Assembly (NCBI GenBank): GCA_032622095.1
Contig: CP136068.1
Span: 7,975,314-8,039,313 of the forward strand
Length of the DNA: 64,000 bases
Direction of reading: 5' to 3'
Source: Siphonodentalium dalli
Taxonomy: Eukaryota; Mollusca; Scaphopoda; Gadilida; Siphonodentaliidae
The translations under genes were made by a program, and so were the position numbers. The stretch's first letter is position 1; every line of letters begins with the position of its first letter. Under the pieces are notes generated by a model. That model had not been told where the DNA came from and made no database searches. It saw only the letters and a program-made list of their open reading frames with translations. This document shows positions 11,762 through 23,094 of the stretch, in pieces.

Positions 11762-13920
11762 ATACTTAAAATAAATATGTTCTTGGATGTTTCATAGAGG
11801 CTGGTTTAGCCGCGAAACACCGCGAAAATGACAACTAGGAGTATCATAGAAACTCAACGGGAACCACAACATCATAACAAATTAGCAGGACTACTTGACC
11901 AGGGTGAGTATAAATGCGGGTGATTTCACCTTAAGATGATGGCACAAGGGTTATCTATAACGGGTTGAACTTTTAGACAAGGAACGGATAATATTGAACC
12001 TGTGCTACCTCTCGTGCCATCGATATGATGGTGTGGCTGACACGGTAGTTAATATCTCATGAACACTGGCCCTTGAGAAGATGGCGTTACTGACCCGAAA
12101 ACTCACCAGTGGGAATACCGATGACAGGAACGCAGCATGAACCATGTTCTGAGAGGGGCAGTAAGAGCGCACGTGGTCTTACACAACAAGATATGGGCGA
12201 ATTTTCTATGTTTTCAAACTGCTTTTCACAAACAAATTACGTGGGTGCCCCAGCGCGCGTATCGCAGACATCGCTCATCATATACTGATAGACTGGTGCA
12301 CGGGAGGACCAATTACCACTGTGTGTTGAGTGATGACGGTGAGAAACCAGGCTAGCCAGGGAACTTAATGGTGAATGTAACTCGTAATGGCAATTAGGCT
12401 GAGAATGGCCGGTCCCTGTGGGATTTACATGGGAGCGTTAAACACCCATTCTCACCACTGTTTATTGTCTGTGGGGAACACTTCAAATTTTCTAACAACT
12501 TTCTTATATTTTGTTTCTTTGTTTTTTGTTACTTATTTTGTCATTGTCATATTTTGTACTTTTTCAAACTTTTGTTAATTTTTTTTTGGTGTTTTTAGTC
12601 TACTATTATTTCGAAATCTTCAGAACTCAATTGGGATAATCCATTTTGAGACTCGATTTAGATGGAGATGTTAAATTGATGGGACTTAATACTTAATACT
12701 AATTAGTGATGTAGAACATTTTCTCTTCACTTCTTATTGCTGGCAGTAAAGAAATCTTGGATAAGATTATAAAAGTTAGGTTACAAATATTAGTTCAATA
12801 ACTTTTTGAGTCGATACTTGTACATAATTATATCCATTTCATGGATAAAAATATACATTGAACAATTGTGATTTACTGTGATAGGTTAGTAATATATATT
12901 TATATATTTGAAAAGTTCATAATCTAAGTTACTTGCGATTTATACATTTTATATTGAAAAATATGATTTTTTTTTCTTAAAGTTGTTTGTTTTCTTCTTT
13001 GGTTCGTGTTCAACAAAAGCCCAATGAATTAAAACAGATATAAATACAAAGACTATGACAATTTTATAATGGACAGTTGTTGTTTTGTTATGAGCTTGCT
13101 AAAATTTGAGTCAGTGTGTTGTGTGATTGCAAGTTCGACTTCTATTTCTTCATGTTCAGTCGTTGGACGGGAAGGGGGGGGGGGGGTAAATACTCTAAAT
13201 AAAAACAAAATTAAGGGTCTATTTATCTTGAAATTGGGTGACTTGTTTTGTCCACAAACTGATTGATATTTGTAACGGTTGAATAAGCTAAGCAAACATT
13301 ATTAGGAGCCATATAAGATAAGCGGAAATACATTTATAACATTTAAGTTTGTATTTTAATGGTGGTATCTACCCTCGTCAAATTAATTGCAAAAATAAAA
13401 TTAACTGAATAAAAGCGGAAAGCAACGAACTGGGACGATATTAATTTTGAAAAACAAGTTAATAATATTGCTTGGAAACAAATCACCAAAGAAATGATTG
13501 ATGACAGTAAAAACATAAACTCGAATTGAATTTTTTTATGGCATAGTCACCAACATGATACTGATACTGATAGTTTATTGCTCATGGAAATCATAGTTGA
13601 CATGGGAGCCCGCACAACACTCGTTCATATGTATATACATTTAAATTATAATGCGCATGTTTTATTGGTTTGGTGTTTCATTTTGTCAAAGTATGGGTCA
13701 GGTTGGCTGGGTGAGGTGGGACCGAGTCATGATGGGAACACATATTCGGTGTGTATTATTGCGTGCATAATATATATATGACATGGGGCCCAATACAAAA
13801 CTATAATGGGCATGGTGGGAGGCTGGTGTATGGCTACGGTGGGGATGCTGATTTAGGATGCCTTAATTGTGTGTAAAATATAAATCTTAACACGCAGAGA
13901 AAAGAACGGGAAAAGTTAGA
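11762..13920. other. AT-rich stretch downstream of twist, no gene recognised
   Basis: This lies 3' of twist and should contain the rest of its transcript if the 3'UTR intron is real, but I could not locate the acceptor or poly(A) site. It has T-rich segments at 12480-12600 and 12830-13000, and a 13-base G run at 13174-13186. Small open frames show no homology. Confidence 0.5.
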
Positions 13921-13930
13921 TACTAACCTG
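13921..13930 (-). other. splice donor in the twist 3'UTR
   Basis: On the minus strand the sequence CAG|GTTAGTA follows the twist stop codon (13938-13940) by only 10 bases, which places the exon end at 13928. Vertebrate TWIST1 also has an intron in its 3'UTR, so this fits a conserved non-coding second exon. The downstream acceptor was not identified. Confidence 0.5.
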
Positions 13931-13937
13931 TATTTGT

Positions 13938-14546
13938 TCACGGTACACACTGTTCGTTGACTGACCATGCGCCCTCCATCCGCCACAAGGAGAAGGCGTA
14001 ACTAAGGGGGTCCTGTTGAGAATTTGAATAGTTATTCCCCAGACTATACTTCGCCTCCTCCTCGCCGTGTCGTAGCACTTGATACAGAAAGTCGATATAA
14101 CGCGACGCCAACTTCAATGTTTGGATCTTACTCAGTTTATCTGATGGGAGCGTGGGAATTATTTTTCGTAACTGTGTAAACGCATCGTTCAATGACTGAG
14201 TCCGTTGTCGCTCGCGAACGTTCGCTAAAATTCGTTGACTGTGGAGATCCTCCATGTTTTGTGGTAGTTTTCGTCTCATTTTTCTCGCCGAAGCACTGTC
14301 AGGGCTTAATGATTTACTGTGTGATCGTTTTCGCTGTTGCCTGTCGAATTCACCGGAGTCCATCGTGAAGAGCGTTTGGTATGTAGTGTCCGGGTACGAT
14401 CCGTCCGAATTGTCGTGCATATCGTGAATGTCCGAACCACCGACGCTCGAGTCCGATTTCAAATCACTATGTCCGTCGTCGCAGTCCGACCCCTCGCTCT
14501 TTATTCCCGCGCTGTCCATGACAACCGTCGCCGTCTGAAGAAACAT
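13938..14546 (-). CDS. twist: Twist-family bHLH transcription factor
   Basis: This encodes a nuclear bHLH factor that dimerises and binds E-boxes; in bilaterians Twist acts in mesoderm and mesenchyme. From the ATG at 14546 the protein has 202 residues. The order is an acidic Ser/Asp-rich N-terminus, basic clusters (RKRSHSK near 72, RKMRRK near 88), the bHLH at about 102-156 (basic region [16 protein letters not shown], helix 2 [20 protein letters not shown]) and a C-terminal WR motif ([14 protein letters not shown], about 181-194) that is diagnostic for Twist. The coding region is one exon. A second in-frame ATG at 14519 has a better context (G at -3 and +4) and gives 193 residues; a splice-acceptor-like TTTCTTCAG lies between the two, so the shorter start is a real alternative. 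The stop is followed 10 bases later by CAG|GTTAGTA, a good donor at 13928/13927. The bHLH appears intact. Identity is near certain; the exact start is not. Confidence 0.96.
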   Translation of the reverse strand: MFLQTATVVMDSAGIKSEGSDCDDGHSDLKSDSSVGGSDIHDMHDNSDGSYPDTTYQTLFTMDSGEFDRQQRKRSHSKSLSPDSASARKMRRKLPQNMEDLHSQRILANVRERQRTQSLNDAFTQLRKIIPTLPSDKLSKIQTLKLASRYIDFLYQVLRHGEEEAKYSLGNNYSNSQQDPLSYAFSLWRMEGAWSVNEQCVP

Positions 14547-14760
14547 CTCACAATGAACAAATAAATTCAAATTCAATGAGGATATTTGAAAATCGAATAT
14601 TCCAGTAGAGATTTACGATGCCTTTTTGCACAGATGATTTACCATGAGCGATTTCCTTAGTCACTGACGGTAGCTATGAGTCTCTGCCAAAGAAACCAAA
14701 GGTCATGTGTCTTGCACTCACGGCGTGTAATATATATGACTCTGTCGAAAGCTAGTCTGC

Positions 14761-14767
14761 TTTATAT
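14761..14767 (-). promoter_or_regulatory. possible TATA box of twist
   Basis: The minus strand reads GATATAAAGC here, about 215 bases upstream of the first in-frame ATG. A start site near 14735 would give an unspliced leader with two very short upstream ORFs (ATGs near 14705 and 14655). No transcript data support it, and the area is AT-rich, so it is only a candidate. Confidence 0.22.
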
Positions 14768-14769
14768 CG

Positions 14770-15990
14770 CGTGGTTGGCGCCTAGCTGTGCAGCATCTCA
14801 AGAACACAGAAGCTGTCTAAAGACGTGCCAATCATCGGTTAGACACGCCCACTTGATATCACGTTACCTGCTACCTCATCGCGGTTGGCTCTTTGATGAA
14901 ATGTTTATGATCTTAGATAGGTAGATGTTTCCAGTGATTTTTGGCTGAAGACTGTGAAGAGGAGCAGACGGTAATTTCAGCAATTAATCAATCCTGATAC
15001 TAGATGTCGCTGCATTTTAAATTAGCTTTGACACCTAGGTAACAATGCTTTTATAAGAGTACCTGATTTATGAATGAATGTGACTTTCAGGGCAGGTAAC
15101 AGGAAGAAAGCAATCAAAGGAACATTCCTGACGCTACCGTTTTGGAATCCGCGATCATTCTCTTTCTCGGTGAGACGTAGTACGATAGTAATCAGCTATA
15201 TATATATATTTAGGGGGGAAGTAACACACATGCAATTATATACTTAGTTTTTAAGAAAAAAAATTCAGCTTGCATGTTCTGGAATGTGGTCAAATCAAGT
15301 CACAAAAAATCAAGGTATATAGTGGGTCGCCTGATCCTTTCGTTATATTAAGATTATTTATTTACCCCCCCCCCCCCCCCCCGCGGAAGAAAAGAAGATA
15401 TAGAAGTTGAACCTGCATCCACAAACATACTGACCCCGTGACCATAACAAAATCAATGAGAATAAGTATGTAACCATAGCAACATATTTTAAAGATGCAT
15501 CATTCGTGAATTTACAAAAACAATCTCAAATTCAAACTATATATTTGACGATTAATTGCATTATCCTCTACAACCAATGTATGCTATACTTCTATAACAA
15601 CACCTGTTCACCCTAAAAATATGAGAGATATGTTCTAATTATGTTAAAAAAGGTGGTTTAAGGAAAATAAAAACAACATTTTCAAGGTTGGTCATTGGAG
15701 AGTTTGACAGGAAATATTTGCAACAAACGCGCTCCAACTATCTAAGTTTACTACATGTATCTAAAATCATGAATGTCTGCGAGAATATCAATACAACGAA
15801 TTTAATTGGATATCTTAGTTTTTTTGGTGGCCATTTGCATACATTGGTTATAAAGGATATTGATTTTTTCCTTCAAATTGATAGTTTGAAATTGAGATTT
15901 TTTGAAAATTCACGAATGGGGAGCATTCTTAAAACGTTTTGAATTTTGTTCACCTATATAGCAAAACATACAATGATCGCATCTTATACA
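14770..15990. other. twist upstream region, no gene recognised
   Basis: This is probably the 5' regulatory flank of twist. A TA run is at about 15198-15210 and an 18-base C run at 15365-15382. TATAAGAGTACC occurs at 15052 and 16078 (a short repeat). The open frame at 15688-15942 resembles nothing I know. Confidence 0.4.
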
Positions 15991-16500
15991 ATTATAAAGA
16001 GCGTCCATGCTTTCGTCGCCCAAAACAATGTAGATATTAAAGAGCGTTCTCAGTTATCTTCGTCTAACAATGCTTGTATAAGAGTACCACATAGCTGTAT
16101 TTAAAGCCACGTGGCACTAAAAAATACACCTAACAATATTGGATTTGGATTTTTACCTGAACTACCTTTCTGCGAGCATTATGTGTCCCAGAACGATGCA
16201 TGGGGTCATACAAATACAACTTTGAACATTATATTTGGGTTCCAAACAAAAACAGCCATTTGCACGACATGGACCAGAAACGTTCATTGTTAGTCTATTC
16301 CTGACACGGTATAGCTATAAAGAGCGTTTATTTAACTTCTGTGCGAAAAATGAAAACAAAACTGCCGGAATGTGGCTGTGACTATATGGTAAATATTTAT
16401 CAATCTTTCGTGTTTTTGTAAACCTATCTGATGCCACCTTCCAAATTACGTAGTTTAAATTTGGAAGCTGGAATGGACCATGCCCGTTTAACCATTTCAC
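15990..16500 (+). repeat. R1 dispersed repeat, copy A
   Basis: Octamers AAAGAGCG occur at 15997 and 16039 (42 bp apart), followed about 240 bp later by a second module with the octamer at 16319 and a degenerate partner near 16277. Between them lie landmarks shared with the other copies: AAAGCCACGTGG, AATACACCTAACAATATT, a TATTTGGGTTCCAAACA segment and AGCCATTTGCACGACATGG. The right part reads GGCTGTGACT and CATGCCCGTTTAA. No coding function is evident. Confidence 0.7.
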
Positions 16501-16735
16501 CACCACATCCTCATTGACGATTACTAATTAGTAGTTCTATTAGGAAATGTTCATAGAATAAATTCAATAAACGACATTTACTGTACTGATGAACGTGAGT
16601 CCATATGTGGTTTGCACTATCCGTTCTTCTGTCTGCTTATAATTCCTGAACATGCGACCCATCATAACAATGATATACTTTTTTTTATCTTAACCCTTCC
16701 ATGACTGGAGCTTTCTGATTTTTTTTATGATGCCA

Positions 16736-17160
16736 TATGCAAATGCATTCTCTTATATATATGAGTCTGCCATAAAATACATTGGCTTAACAATATTTGC
16801 CTTGACACCGTAAGCTATAGTGCATACTCTTATATATATATATATATGCGAGGCTCCCTAAAAATAGTGCAAAGAAGAAGCAATAACAACAAAAGTCAAT
16901 TAGCAAATGATGATGTTTTACTGTAACTTATAGCATGAACATCATTATAGCTTATATCACATGGAAACATTCGTTCGTCATTTCATTCTTATCACAAAGT
17001 TGCAGGTTTCTGTGAGACATCTAATTAAAACACTTAATTAATTTCTTTTACGAAACATAGGAAAGTGAAACATGAAATCAGTTGCATTTCTTTTAGAGAT
17101 TTTCATTCTTTCTCCCTATGGGAGACTCGCATATAAAAGATAATACACTGGCACACAATT
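16736..17160. repeat. degenerate hairpin-cassette remnants
   Basis: AAATGCATTCTCTTATATAT (16740), ACATTGGCTTAACAATA (16780), a (TA)n-rich GCGAGGCTCCCTA (about 16835-16860), and GGGAGACTCGCATATAAAAG (17120) with ACACTGGCACA (17144) are decayed pieces of the same MITE family as at 1-590 and 3530-3928, spread over 400 bases. Confidence 0.5.
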
Positions 17161-17288
17161 CTTACTGCTGCACCATGCGCAACTCCACCCATGAACCTGG
17201 CGAAAGGGTTACATTAAAGCCATATTGTGGCTTGCTATCCAAATTTATACTCAAAATATTATTCGCTTTCGAATTTTCCCCGGTATCG

Positions 17289-18601
17289 CAGGGGGGAGTC
17301 TGCAAAAAAAAAATCCGTATATAGGGTCATGGTGGGTGGGTGGTCAAGAGGCCGACAAAATCGTGCTTGTAAATTTTTTCCAAATGGTTTTATTTCAAAC
17401 AATTTACAAGTACTGACCATGTAATGTTGTTTGTAAGCATGTTAGTACCATGCTTGTTGGTATAGGGCTATATATGAAGCTATAGTGACTCTTTAGCCTC
17501 AGATTTAGCAACAATCTGGATTTCACAGGATCCCGGCCCACTTCACAGTGGACCACCGTAATAGCGTTCAGGAAACTTAACCCATGGTTGAGTTATAATA
17601 ATGCAAAACGTGTTTACGGACGGAACAAGGCCGGTAATTCTGGTATGCATTGATAGGCGAAACCTGTGATATGCAGTAATATGTGCATACATCCTTCCCC
17701 TATCATTCTGGTCTATCACCATACCAAACCACATCAAATTCGACAACTGACACTTAACTTATATTGCAAAAACTTTGTACTGACTGAATTTCATAAAGTC
17801 GAACAGGGCCCATAAATCTGGTAGGCATTGATGGTCACAACCCGTGATATTATGCATATTCGTTCCCCATTTCTGGTCTGTCACCATGCCATATATAGGG
17901 CATCAAAATATGACAACCGACTCTTGAGTTATAATGCAAAATGTTTGTACGGACTGACGCACGGACGGCTCGAGACGTCAACTATATACCCGCCGACTAA
18001 TATCGGGGGTATAATAACCATATATCAAGGTGTATACCTAACCAAAAACAATTCCCCTCCCCCACCCCACCCCGGTGGATGAGACTAAAGAGTTCTTTGG
18101 TCATGCACAAATAATTGTGGAACCCCTGACCTGTTTACCACTATTTACACTGGCCAGTGTTCTCTGTCAGACACAACACAATATTAAGGCTATAATGGGG
18201 TCTAGGGCGATTTGTGACATATAGTGTACCTACACAATGCTTTATTATTGTTGTTAGATACTGAAATCACCAGGAAACACCTGGAAATAGTATATTTTTC
18301 GTTTTTCTGATCTGTGTTTACCAATTAAGCATGTTATTGCTTGAGTCTTAATGTTACACAGCAAGAGTTTGCACCAAAAAAATGTTAGTGGAATGGGATT
18401 GAAAGGCAGTTAACACAGTTATTGAAGAACGGCTAAAAAAAAATCTGAAATTTTGATAAAAACATGAGAAAGGGGGGGTGGGTCCCTAAAATTTTGGAGG
18501 AATTTTTTTTTTTTTTGCACAAATGGGGTGGTGGGTCCCTCGGGGTCGGAAAAAAACTTTTTGGGCCCTATATGTGCAATTTTTTTCCAGACTCCCCCCT
18601 G
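17289..18601. mobile_element. non-autonomous hAT-like element (1.3 kb)
   Basis: The ends are matching terminal inverted repeats, CAGGGGGGAGTCTG on the left and its complement on the right, continuing into A-runs and an ATATAGGG block. The termini are flanked by GGTATCG and GATATCG, a 7-8 base near-duplication as expected for hAT. The flanking DNA on both sides belongs to a copy of the R1 repeat that the element has split. The inside has a two-copy tandem repeat but no transposase. Confidence 0.55.
17580..17970 (+). repeat. two-copy ~190-200 bp direct repeat
   Basis: Two diverged copies each run from GAGTTATAATGCAAAA through a TACGGAC segment, GGTAGGCATTGATGG, GTGATAT, CATTTCTGGTCTGTCACCAT and a CGACAACTGAC segment. 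After the second copy comes CGGACGG and a small hairpin CCGCCGACTAATATCGGGGG (about 17989-18010). It forms the inside of the hAT-like element. Confidence 0.6.
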
Positions 18602-18602
18602 G

Positions 18603-18715
18603 ATATCGAAATAGTTCTATAAATATCTGAACTCCATGTATACCAGTCTATGAGCACCCTGTAACCAAAATAAAACACAAGGGAGTAATGGAAAATACAA
18701 CTATATATTTACATA
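18603..18715 (+). repeat. R1 fragment split by the hAT-like element
   Basis: TATCGAAATAG through GGAAAATACAACT matches the start of R1 copy D (47660-47760). The missing piece of the same segment, ending CCCCGGTATCG, lies just left of the 17289-18601 insertion (17250-17288). Confidence 0.45.
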
Positions 18716-18777
18716 CACCTAATATCTCCTCCGATTTCCCCATAGCGTTACGGTAGACACGCCCCCGTATTCAATGC

Positions 18778-18840
18778 GTTCATAAACATATGAACGCAAC
18801 GTGACGTCACTTCCAATGTCGTTCATAGGTTTATGAACAC
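18778..18840. repeat. small inverted repeat with CRE-like palindrome
   Basis: CGTTCATAAACATATGAACG and CGTTCATAGGTTTATGAAC form arms around GTGACGTCAC (perfect TGACGTCA at 18802-18809). Whether it is regulatory or a MITE remnant is unclear. Confidence 0.4.
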
Positions 18841-19356
18841 ATTGGTCCCGGAAATCACCGGGGATTGTCGGACATTGCCGACTGCTTGAGTATCTATATA
18901 GTACGTTCAGATTTGGCAATAAATTTATTTTGGTCTATAATCAGCTGTTGCCCGGTGTTACTGAACGTTGATGTTCAAAAATCCCGCTACTTAATAACGT
19001 TTTATCATTTTCCTTACCGCTACAAATATTCCCCCGAACCTCACAAATATATCATTATGGTAGAACGGCGTGTTGTCGATTTCTTATCCACAGCCAAAGT
19101 TATCATTCTTGAAATCAACACGTCTACATTAGTTACTAGCTAAACAAGACAGTTTATCATATGTGTATACTAAACTGTGAAATTGCATTTTTTTTCCCGT
19201 TCTTCAAAAACGAATTCTCAAAATGTTTGGTTTTCCAAAAAACGAGGATTCGCACTTTCTGTACTGAACTCCATGCGTTCATTTAAATAGATGAATAAAT
19301 AGTGGGAAAGACAGACAATCCTAGTTCATAATGAATTTAAGTATATAAATATAAAT

Positions 19357-19503
19357 AATAAACGGCGGATTCAACATGGTCATGGGTTTTGACCGCGATA
19401 AAAAATCAGCAAACTCCGCATGAACCCCTTCGGGGTTCATGCAGTTTGGTGATTTTTTCTCGCGGTCAAAATCCCATGACCACATTGAAACCGCCGTTTA
19501 TTT
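19357..19503. repeat. 147-bp near-perfect hairpin inserted in R1
   Basis: The arms start AATAAACGGCGG and close on CATGAACCCCTTCGGGGTTC. The right side of R1 copy B begins directly after it. Arms differ at only a few bases. No coding capacity. Confidence 0.85.
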
Positions 19504-19830
19504 CTTATATGAACACGGTGTTTGGGTCCGAAAAAAATAATAATAGCCATTTGCACGGCATGGAACAGAAAAGAGCGTTCCGCGTAAGACTATTCCTGAT
19601 ATGGTATTAATAAAGAGCGTTTGTATGACTTCTGGCGAAGTGTTTAAATGTTTAAACGTCTGGAAAATGGCTGTGACTTTGGCAGTGTTTTCAGACCATA
19701 GTCGGTATATATAACAATATTTCGCTCATTTACCGACCTATATTGTGTCCGTTCCACCAAATTCCGTAGACGCAATTTAAAGTATCGAATGAGCCATGCC
19801 CGTTTAATGGGAGAAGCCATTCAATAAAAG
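19504..19830 (+). repeat. R1 dispersed repeat, copy B
   Basis: It carries the octamers at 19570 and 19612 (42 bp) with the conserved spacer TTCCTGATATGGTATTAAT between them, the block AGCCATTTGCACGGCATGGA on the left and GGCTGTGACTTTGG plus CATGCCCGTTTAA on the right. A long hairpin (19357-19503) interrupts its left side. Confidence 0.7.
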
Positions 19831-20094
19831 AGGGTTAACATTGAAGTATAATCGACGATTTCGTCGCTTTGACACAACAGTTCAAATTGTCCTTGACCAT
19901 TGTCCCACTCATCTCAGGGGGCTGTCAAACAATTTTTTCCAAGGACGTATATATGAGGGGGTGGTGGGTTTTCAGGACACTTTTTTTCACAGCTCAAAAC
20001 AAAATTGTTAAACTATTTTTGGCCTTAAAACTTAGAGATGATGCAATGAACAAATACACGAACTATTTATAGACCGGCTTCATATGCTTTGATA

Positions 20095-20495
20095 GATACT
20101 TGTCATGGTCACAATCGCTTTCCGTCTGTTTTCACCTTTGTGAAATAAACGCTCTTTATTTATACCATATCAGGAATTGACGAACACGGAACGCTCTTTT
20201 CTGATACTTGCTGTGCAATGGCTGTTTGTTTTTGTTTGGGACCAAAACATCGTGTACACAGTTGTATTTTGTATGACTTCAAAGCGTCTTTTTGGGACAT
20301 ATAATGCTCGTAGAAAGGTATTTATCGACCTATGTCGAAACCGGGAAAAATTCTAAATCGAATATCATATATTAAGGTGTATTCTGAAGCGCAAGCCGCC
20401 ATGTGGCTTTAAGTTGAAGACGAGTACGTTATTGAGTTTATAACGCTCTTTATTACCCACCGCTTTGGAGACAAGCATGGCCGCTCTTTATCAGA
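20095..20495 (-). repeat. R1 dispersed repeat, copy C (inverted)
   Basis: It has CGCTCTTT at 20150 and 20192 (42 bp) with spacer ATACCATATCAGGAATTG, then the GGCTGTTTGTTTTTGTTTGG block, AAGGTGTATT, GCCACATGGCTTT-like sequence and a second octamer pair at 20444 and 20482 (38 bp). The order is the mirror of copy A, so it lies on the opposite strand. Confidence 0.7.
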
Positions 20496-20499
20496 GACT

Positions 20500-22600
20500 A
20501 TTGTTGGTAATTGTTCTAGCCTGATTAAAAGGTGTTAAAACTTTCAAAGGTCATATGTGTTTCGTATTGCAAAAACGGACCGGGGATGTTTGAAGTATAA
20601 TTCGAAGATGCGCTGGATTTGAGAACAGCATTAATTATACCAATGTCCCGCTCACCAGGTATTATACAATTAATATTACACCCCCCAATAATATTTAAAC
20701 CATCAAGCGAATGAGTATAAAACTTATACATCATAACATGGACGTAAATAAAATCAATAACAGTGCTATTCAATATATACCGATTGAGTCACGCCTTCTT
20801 CGTGTCGATGAACAAGGATAGAAACTGTTGTTAACTATTGAAATCGGTCGAAAATGTGCATCTTCGCTCAGGCTTCAAAACGGCGTATGTAATTTCATCA
20901 TTGTGCCACAAGCGTACAATGGCACGGGAAAAAGTAAAAACAAATCACAATTCAGACTCGGAAAAGCGTGCATAAATTCTAAAAGTGACAAAACAATGTT
21001 AGTAATAGTAAAACAGAATTTTAATAATTTATACCAGGATAAAGTTCACGCTGTTTGTGCAATAAACTATACCAGACTTGACAGATTTCACATTTAAACA
21101 GATTCCTTTCCCCCTCAAATTCTGGATATTTCTGTCAATATGGGGATGCTGGAAACGCACTTTCTACCCCCACCCCACCGGCGCCTTTGATAATATAATT
21201 TCATGAATAACTCATGTTTCATTTTCTCCTGACGATATAATCCCCCATACATTTTTTGTGACTTAACCTTTTTTACGCTGATATATATAACAAATACTAT
21301 ACCAATATCTTCAAACTTTTAAGTTACAACCTTTCCTCGTTATGACCATTATGTGTTTCTTAAATTAATAATAAAGCAAAAACACAAGTCTTCATCAGCG
21401 GGTGGGGTAAATTACCGACCATTCGCGTGATATCTTTGAGTTGTGTGCATGATAGGAGTCTCTTTTTCAAAGAGGAATAACTCTAGATCCGATGAGAATT
21501 GCGATTACAACGCTGCCTCTGAGACTCGTTGTCACATTAAATACAAGAAAACTAAGATGCATGCATCAGGTCACCCATGAACTATTTAGCAATAGAATAA
21601 TTCAGTTCGGTTGCGGTTTCACAACGTTACAACTGACATACGATTACACAAGACACACCTTGAATGTGGAACTGTGTAAGAGTGAATATTAATGTTCTAA
21701 ATCCCATGTTTCACCTTTAGTTGTGATTGGGGGGGGGGGGGGGTGTGTCGTACTTTATTAACACGCAAGTAGTGTAATTAAGTACGGGTAATTAGAAGTA
21801 ACAAATCGTTTAGTTTCTATCGTATCGACTGAAAGGGGTGAGCAGATTATTGGTGATGAATGTTCTCGTTAGCTGTCAATATAATATGCATATTTGCCCC
21901 GTTACGTTTATACACTGTAGCATTGGCGGGCCAGAGTGTGTTGACATGTTAATTGTTTGGTTCATTAATAACAGATCAGCGGGGATTTGTCGTGAAAACG
22001 TACACGTATACGTGGAAATATGCTACGGTTACGGTTAAATTAATGGTTCTTCTATTACACCACCGTGTATACTCGGTTTAAATAGGTATATTATATAGGG
22101 ACGTGTGCTCAATTTTGGTGTGGACCGATGATCGAAAAAACTAAATCGGAGGTAAATGTCGCAGGCCGGAGGACCATTTTTTCAATAATTTTTAAAGAAA
22201 TTGAGCAGTTGCAACAGAAGCAGCAAAAAAGGGTGTACAATTGGCAAATGATGAGGGGCGGTGTGACGTGTAACTAGGATTGAAATTAGATATGCAATTT
22301 GGAGATTATTGGATGAGGGATGTTATATTAATTATATAAAAGGGACGAGAGGGTTTAGTTGTCGAAAATATTTGTTCCAAACACCGTAAACAGATCAATA
22401 TTAAAACGCATACATTTTGGTTCAAATATACGATCACTATCCCTTAAAGGAATACGGTCCTGAAAAAAACAATATTATTTTCTTTCAATATACCGATAAT
22501 ATATATATAAAATGTCCATTGGGCGCATATAATCTAATATTCGGCCGCCAATCGTTATTTTTATAACGATTCAAAAAAATTCCGAAGTTAGCCGAAGATT
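20500..22600. other. no gene recognised
   Basis: AT-rich sequence with a 15-base G run at 21729-21743. The open frames at 20525-20773, 20828-21097 and 21492-21692 have no recognisable domains, lack convincing splice sites and lie among repeats. Confidence 0.4.
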
Positions 22601-22609
22601 TTGTTGTAG

Positions 22610-22860
22610 ACGAAGTCACGTGATCATCAGCCCGATCACGTGATTGTCACATGTAAACAGAAGCATAGCACGTGATCGATCACGTGGTAACTCATTGACA
22701 ACGCATAGATACGCGACGGCGGTATTTTAAGTTTGCATGCAGTCGATCGCGGCCTTTGACGTTTGTCGCGTTATCACACTGCGAATGCAAAACTTCGCCG
22801 AAACATCGCCTTTCTCGTAATTAAATGTCGATCTTTATCGTGTTATTATTACTATTATTA
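22610..22860. promoter_or_regulatory. CpG-rich patch with four CACGTG boxes
   Basis: Perfect CACGTG E-boxes lie at 22617, 22637, 22669 and 22681, all within 70 bases; the first two have T on the left and A on the right (TCACGTGA), and the last two flank GATCGAT as a palindrome. The following 140 bases are rich in CG dinucleotides, unlike the surroundings. CACGTG is bound by bHLH-zip factors such as MITF/TFE, USF and MAX. This looks like a promoter or enhancer, but no first exon could be assigned, and the nearest genic signal is the THAP fragment at 24 kb. Confidence 0.4.
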
Positions 22861-23094
22861 TATGTATCGCGATGTGTTGTTACTATAAAGCCATGCCAGT
22901 ATATTATTCAGTTTTGCGCGCATTTATCTATATAAACGGGTGCTCGTGTTTATATATATTTTTCGTTACCGGAATAGTCCAAGTTATATTATATATGCAT
23001 ATCAAGATTGCATATATACGCGAAGACTTGCACAGTTATTAGGCAATTATCATCTCGTAAACATTCCAATTTCCAGATGCCATTAGTCGTGTGT

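Noticed and set aside
14337-14564. A plus-strand open frame opposite twist
   Set aside because: It is the antisense shadow of the twist coding exon.
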